Assembly (NCBI GenBank): GCA_005656395.1
Contig: SRSI01000013.1
Coordinates: 186,001-250,000 of the forward strand
Direction of reading: 5' to 3'
From: Strongyloides papillosus
Lineage: Eukaryota; Nematoda; Chromadorea; Rhabditida; Strongyloididae
DNA length: 64,000 nt
The stretch's first letter is position 1; every line of letters begins with the position of its first letter. Position numbers and translations under genes: made by a program. Shown here in pieces: positions 57,545 through 64,000 of the stretch. The notes below the pieces were generated by a model. The model was given only the letters and a program-made list of their open reading frames with translations, was not told the origin of the DNA and made no database searches.

Positions 57545-59850
57545 GTTTAAAAAAATGACCTAAAATAAAAGCCATCGGCATTGTATATTAATAATATGTG
57601 TTTAAATTTCTTTTATAATAAAACAATATTTAAAAAAAATAGTAGGTTAAATTAAATTATTAACATCCTTTTAAAAGGAAATAAAATGTAACAGTGATTG
57701 CTTATTATTAATTACTACTACACTACTCCATTATTTACAGATAATCGTTCCGGAATAAATAATCAGAAATCTATTCAATTGTATATTCAAATTAACCGTT
57801 CCTCTAAGTGTTTTTATATAAGGAAATTAAATTGTTAATTTAAATTATTAATAAATTTTTTTTACACAATCTTATAATTAAAGAAAGAATAAATCATTGA
57901 GATAAATACACTTGCAGTCTAAAATTGTTATTATAATATATATTTATATTTCTTTACTTTCAATAGAAATAAGATTGTTGAATAAATGGCAAAAAAATAA
58001 AAAAAACATGTATAATACTGATTCATAAAGACAAAAATATAGAATGTTTGCTAATAGTAAAAAACCAATGTAACAACAATTACTTCTCTTATATGATACT
58101 TCTATCTTTTGTCTCTTATGTTAAACTTATATTTCATCAAAATTAGAATATTTTAATCGTTGTTTTTAGATCGTATATATAAATATATTTGTTTATATAT
58201 TTATGTGTATATATATTAACAAACATCTACAAAGTTACTCTAAATATAAAAGGGGTTGATCATCGATTTGAACTGTCTCTCTCTTTTCAAGATGGTCCAG
58301 CACCAAATGAACAAATAGTCACTATATATATATGAATATTTTCTAACACATACACATTCCTATACGTATTATTATAATACATTATGCGCAGGCATAACAT
58401 ATTCTATTATAAATGTACTTTGTGAGTTTTTAAGAAGGAGAATGAAGATTTATTGCCCAAACATAATGGCCATTATATTTCTAGTCTTATTTCTTACTCG
58501 TTCATAATTATTGCTATGTTATGTAAATATACTTATTTTATTTTTGTACTAAAAAAACGCTTTCTTCACAACTTGATCAGAATATTATTTTGTATTCTTT
58601 TTATGATATATATACAATATCTATAATATGCTATTTTTTTCTTTATTCTCTTATTTATAATATAAATATGTGATAAAAAAAATTATCTATGTGTACATAA
58701 TTTTTCTTGGTGAAATATGAAAAATGATGTGACAGAAGGTATTAATCATATTTTATGAAGTACACAATTATTTTAAATATTTTCACATTACACATCAGTC
58801 ATTTTGTTGAAATAATTATATATTTCATCATACCATCAAGATGATTAATATTTAAAGAAAAGAAAGAAATCAAAGGACAACATAAGTAATGTTATTTTAA
58901 GATGTTTCTTTTTTTGTTGTTCATATAATTAAAAATGATCCACCAAATATTTATAATAATTATAAATAAAAAAGTTTCTATATTGATTTTTTTTTCTTTA
59001 CAATACATATAAATGATCAATTTCTGTGCACTATATATTAAATGTTTACTTTAACAGTAATAAAATTTTTTTCTTTCTTTATTGTACTACTAAATAGTAA
59101 TTAGTCATTCTTTCTAACTATATATATTATTTAGTTTTAAATAAATAGTAATTAAATTAGAAATTTTACCATGCATTAGGTAATCAAAAAAGATTAAGTT
59201 AGTGTTAAATATTTTTCTAGAAAAGTATTTCAATCATTTAACATAACTTATCTTGTTGAAATTTATTTATCACACCTTCTAAAAATAAATTATCTATTTC
59301 TTTTTCTCATTTTATAAAAATAAATAATAATAAGACCATGTAATATCTAAATAATGATATTTTTATCACATTTCACATATTATTTTATAAAATATTATTA
59401 TACTTTTTGACATTGATTAACATAATATTATATATGACCAATGAAATAATTAGATATATACATATATTAATTTATTATAATATATTTAAATTGCTCTTTG
59501 TTATTTTTTTAATAGTTACAAAATTTGCTAAATGTTATTATATATAGAACTATAAACCTTTTCAAATCCTTTTACAATACGTTTAATTCTTATTTATAAT
59601 TTTTTCCCTACAACAAATAATTTTTTTACTTTTATTTTACTATATAAATTAATAGGCTAACAAAAACTGAAATCGTGTATTTTCAATAAAAATATTGTTT
59701 ATATATAACAATGATTTTTCAATAGACCATTCACAATTTGTAGTCTATTATTAACTACATTTATAAATATTATTTAGTTTTTTTCAGTTAATATTATACA
59801 TTAATATACTAAAAATATACACATATAACAAATCTAAAAAAAGAATAATA
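57545..59850. other. Intergenic; divergent promoters of TMCO1 and atypical PKC
   Basis: About 2.3 kb. TTCCGGAA, an ETS-like palindrome, lies near 57749, some 200 bases upstream of TMCO1. A less A+T-rich island at about 58250-58325 contains one very short frame starting ATGGTCCAGCACC that stops after eight codons. An inverted repeat, TTATGC GCAG GCATAA, is near 58382-58397. A TTTTTTTCAG ending at 59787 is a likely 5'-UTR or trans-splice acceptor for the PKC gene, about 63 bases before its ATG. Confidence 0.5.
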
Positions 59851-61925
59851 ATGGTTAACATTGAAAGTGAGGAGGATATAAAAGTTAAAGTTAGATTTTT
59901 ATCAGATGTTGTTATTTTATACACAAGAAGTACATTAACATATGATACATTTGTAAGATTGATAAGAGATGCTTGTAAAATACCTAATGATGAGAAATGT
60001 ACTATAAAGTGGATTGATGAGGAAGGTGATCCATGTACAATATCTTCTCCCCCTGAGATGGAGGAAGCTTTTCGTTTAACAAGAGAAACAAGAGATGCGG
60101 AACTATGTATACATGTTTTTAAAGGATGTCCTGCCGTTCCTGGACTGCCATGTCAAGGGGAAGACAGTATGTTGTTTTATTTTATTTTTTGTAACAAAAT
60201 TGTAACATTTAAATTATTATTTTTATAGAGTATGTTTATAGAAGAGGTGCTAGAAGATGGAATAAGATATATCAAGTTAATGGACATAGATTTCATATTA
60301 AACGTTTAAAAAGTAATACACCATGTTTCATCTGTTCTGGTTCTATTTGGGGTATAACAGGACAAGGTTATCGTTGTATGGATTGCCGATTATGTGTACA
60401 TAAGAAATGTCATAGAAATGTGAGACGTATATGTGATGCTAATTTACCACCAACAAAAACAGAACAAGAACAAAAACAAGCTATAACAGAACATGCCTTT
60501 ATAAAAGAATATAAAAATAATTTTAAGAATGATGTTAATAATGGTAAGGTTATTAAAAATTACCAAAGTGTAGGTGGTATCTCATCTGGTATAGAAAATA
60601 TGGCTTTTGATAGTAACAATCAAGATATTTATATGAAAGGGATACCAAAGGTAAATGATTCTTCACAACTAAGAGGTTCATTAAAAGAAGTTAATGCAGT
60701 TGAACAAACAATGAAAGTTTCTGGTGTTAGCAAAAAAGTAACATTAGATGATTTTAATTTATTGACAGTTATTGGTCGTGGTTCTTATGCTAAAGTAGTT
60801 CAAGCTGAACATAAAAAAACAAAAGATATTTATGCAATAAAAATTATTAAAAAACAAATGTTTAATGATGATGAAGATATTGATTGGGTACAAACAGAGA
60901 AGACTGTCTTTGAAACGGCATCAAATCATCCATTCCTGGTTGGTTTACATTCATGTTTCCAGACAGATTCAAGATTATTTTTTGTTATTGAATTTGTCCC
61001 AGGTGGTGATTTAATGTACCATATGCAAAGGCATCGTAAACTACCAGAGGATCATGCACGTTTTTATTCAGCAGAAATAATATTAGCATTACACTTCCTC
61101 CACACTAGTGGAATTATTTATCGTGATTTAAAGCTTGACAATGTTCTTATTGACTCAACAGGGCATATTAAATTAACAGATTATGGAATGTGTAAAGAGA
61201 ACATTGGGCCTGGAGATCGCACAAATACATTTTGTGGTACACCAAATTATATTGCACCAGAAATATTACGAGGAGAAGATTATGGTTTCTCTGTTGATTG
61301 GTGGGCATTAGGAGTGTTAATGTATGAAATGATGGCTGGCCGATCTCCTTTTGATGTTGTCGCAATGAATGGTGATACTGATCAAAATTCAGAAGATTAT
61401 TTATTTGAAATTATATTGGAAAAACAAATAAGAATACCCAGAAGTTTATCTGTTAAAGCAGCTGGTATATTAAGAGGTTTTTTAAACAAGGTAACACATA
61501 TAAATATTTATAAAATTTAATAATATAATATATTTTTAATTTTAGTTTCCTGATGATAGATTAGGTTGTAATCCAGATTTGGTGGTTGCCCTTAATGATA
61601 TGAAAAATAATGCTTTCTTCAAAAATCATATTGATTGGGAGATGGTTAGTTTAATTATCCTTTTTTATAATCATAAATACATTTTATTTATTTACAATTA
61701 TATTAATAACATTTATTTTAGTTAGAGGCAAAACAAATTCAACCACCTTACAATCCAAATGTTCAATCTGATAGGGATTTACAACACTTTGATAAACAAT
61801 TTACTGACGAAGCTCCAAATTTGACTATAGACGATCCGAATGTTATTGCTCGGATAGACCAAACAGAATTTGAGGGTTTTGAGTATGTCAATCCATTATT
61901 AATGGCTAAGGAAGATAGTGTATAA
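59851..61925 (+). CDS. pkc-3: Atypical protein kinase C (PKC-3/aPKC)
   Basis: Four exons join in frame: 59851-60166, 60229-61490, 61546-61644 and 61722-61925, giving 626 residues. It is the kinase of the PAR polarity complex; its PB1 domain pairs with PAR-6. Domains in order: PB1 (about 8-92, with an acidic IDEEGDP element); pseudosubstrate YRRGARRW (109-116); a single atypical C1 zinc domain (about 125-174, HRFHIKRL to VRRIC); a variable linker; and the kinase (from about 278) with GRGSYAKV, Lys310 of YAIK, Asp405 of YRDLKLDN, the aPKC-type DYG, and Thr439 of TFCGTPNY in the activation loop. The C-terminal hydrophobic motif FEGFEYV has Glu in place of the phosphorylated residue, as expected for aPKC. 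The tail EDSV resembles the PDZ-binding end of the family. No key residue is missing. Confidence 0.97.
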
Positions 61926-64000
61926 CAAAAATGATGAATGTTTATTTTTTAAGAATTATATATAAAAAATTTTTGTTTTTTTTGATAACAAAATACTATT
62001 TAATCTGTCTACCTGACCATGTCAAAAAATTATATGTAGAGAGTAATGTATAACATCAATTTTTAGTTATGAGAAATTTTCAATTTTTAATCACAATTTT
62101 TATATATTTATATAAAATTTGTTAATTTATATAATTATTATTTAATGCAAATTTTAAAGACACTTTTGTATTTTCTTTCCTTGCTCTTATTATGTAAGCA
62201 TAAAAATTTTTAATTTCTTTATTTATTTTCTTTTATTATAAAATATCCATAATCATTTACCTTTTGCATACATTATTAAAAATAATTTAGTCACATTTGT
62301 GTTTTATTTTTATTTTATATGTTAAAAAATAAAAAAAATTTTGCAAAATTTTAATAAAATAATTGCAATAAAATTTTTATTATTATGTGAGCATAATTAG
62401 AATTATCTCTGCACAATAATATTTCATCTTCTATTTACACTTTAAAATGTTATAATAAATTTTTCCCACTTGTCTTATCTTATTATATACCAGTTTTTAT
62501 ATACCTTGTTCCTTGGTTCTTTGAATGATCGTCACAACAATTAATTAGAAATATTCCATTAACTTTACTTTTTAATAGCTATTTTAAAATTTTATACACA
62601 GGAACTTTTAGTCCTTCTAAATATTTTTAATAATGATAAAAAATTAAATAATTAATTATTTAAACTATAAAAATATTTACGAGATGTAAATATGTTAGAA
62701 ATAAATTTTTCTCAATGACTTTTGATAATTATAATTAGAAGTATCAAAAAGGTGAACATCAAAATTTGTCTTCTTTCTATCTAATATTATCATATTATCT
62801 TTTTAACGTATGATGTTATTTTTATATAAATTTACACCCATAGTTCTTTTTCCTACAACCAAATACACCTTTTAAATACTAAATAAGTATAAAAAATAAT
62901 AAATTTATTTTGCTCTTATTTTTTTTTTTAATTAGTGAACGGCTTCAAAGAAATTGTAGATTGTTATAAATGCAAGTTACATATTTTCATTTAAATTTAT
63001 TACTTTACTTTTTGAAATATCAAACAAGTTAACATGTTATATATTTTTTGTTATTTGATAAAAAAGCTTATGTAATATAGTGTGGTGTCTTGAATTTTTG
63101 CATAACTTTCTTTCTAAACTTTAAAATACAAAGTGCATAACATTATTATACAATCAACTAATAAATACATACATATTTTAGTAGTAAGTTTTATCCTAAA
63201 ATAGAATAAACTTCGTTATGTTAGAAACAAAATTGCTGTTTTTTTCAAAATTAATATATTATTATTAACTGTGTGTATTTATATCTAGTATAGATATATA
63301 GGTTGATTATTAATGACAACAAATAAAAATTCTATATTAATAATTTGTCATATTCGTTATAAAATCACCACAAAATGTCTAGTCATTTTTAAATTTTTGT
63401 CTATCCCTGTAAACAACTTTTATACAAACAATATTTCACAATTCCCCTAAAATTTTTGATTTATAAATAATAAAAATTTGTTTATCTTATCATTCAACCC
63501 ACATTAATATAAATGATACAATTTTATATGACATATATATATGATTCTTTAATAAAAAATTAAGGAAAAAAATTGATACAATGTAATTTTTTTTGATATA
63601 TTAAATTATAATCAACTACTTTTTATATAAACTTTCATTGAACATATCATTATTTTTACTTTATTTAGGTTAACAAGATTAAAGGTAAAATTAAAATAAT
63701 TTTATCAATCTTTTTCCTTCCATTACCTCTCCCTTTAATTATAAAGTGCTCCCTATCAATTGATGATAGATGAAATTTGTAATTTTTTTTGCACAACTAA
63801 ATATATATATTAACTATTCAAAAATTGTGAACACATGTTATTTTTCTCCATCATCCGTCTGCAAATAATATATTTATATTTAAGAATTACACTAAAGTAC
63901 ATCTTTCAACTTAATATTTTACACTATATGTACAAATATTTAAAAAGCGCTTCTCATTAGAAGAGGAGTAATAGGACGGAAATTAAATTATCAACATGTT
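61926..64000. other. A+T-rich stretch to the window end; no gene seen
   Basis: About 2.1 kb after the PKC stop, holding its 3' UTR and unexplained A+T-rich DNA. No open frame with coding character and no RNA gene was noticed. The last 50 bases are slightly more G+C-rich (a CTTCT CATT AGAAG inverted repeat near 63952) and may belong to a neighbouring gene's upstream region. Confidence 0.55.

Noticed and set aside
58287..58320. Tiny frame beginning ATGGTCCAGCACC upstream of atypical PKC
   Set aside because: It stops after eight codons and lies about 1.5 kb from the kinase; it is at most an upstream frame in an unproven transcript.

Overview
This window is nuclear DNA of a nematode, most likely Strongyloides or a close relative. 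That is an inference from several things together: very high A+T outside genes, short introns (mostly about 40-90 bases) with GTAAG-type donors and TTTTAG/TTTAAG acceptors, acceptor-like TTTTAG sequences a few bases before several start codons (as expected for spliced-leader trans-splicing), and a gene set of animal and nematode type (KQT potassium channel, PKC-3, EAAT glutamate transporter, TMCO1, Ras, ShKT-domain mucin-like protein). I see no transposase, integrase, reverse transcriptase, rRNA, tRNA, CRISPR array or bacterial-type operon.

I could join 13 protein-coding genes, nearly all with splice junctions that keep the reading frame. From left to right: a secreted protein with three ShKT domains (+, 248-2581); a large Asn/Gln-rich SAP-domain protein with a myocardin/MRTF-like SAP motif (+, 4811-9704); a nuclear DUF4211 (QSER1/PRR12-like) protein (-, 15671-11510); a small unrecognised Cys-containing protein (-, 18311-17376); a complete KCNQ1/KQT-3-type potassium channel in nine exons (-, 25142-21822); a divergent SIRT1-like protein that has lost its catalytic residues (+, 29877-32518); a Ras GTPase (+, 34916-35570); an unrecognised Lys-rich nuclear-looking protein with an awkward reading-frame junction (-, 39034-35957); a paired-like homeodomain protein (-, 45022-43418); an SLC1/EAAT glutamate transporter (+, 52396-54055); a BTB/T1 (KCTD-like) protein (+, 55256-56206); TMCO1 (-, 57544-56996); and atypical protein kinase C (+, 59851-61925).

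The genes are not an operon and have no shared pathway. They are separated by long A+T-rich stretches, the largest being 45.0-52.4 kb, 25.1-29.9 kb and 39.1-43.4 kb. I find no convincing coding sequence there, but a few short G+C-richer or inverted-repeat islands stand out.

The most interesting item is the sirtuin-like gene. It keeps the SIRT1 scaffold, including four zinc-type cysteines, the ENID element and a GTSL element, but the NAD-binding GAG motif and the catalytic histidine are replaced, so it looks like a pseudo-deacetylase. Other points worth a second look are a G+C-rich hairpin in the Ras 3' UTR, the Ras protein's geranylgeranyl-type CAAX box, the frame break in the gene at 36-39 kb, and the MRTF-like SAP protein without a visible RPEL motif.
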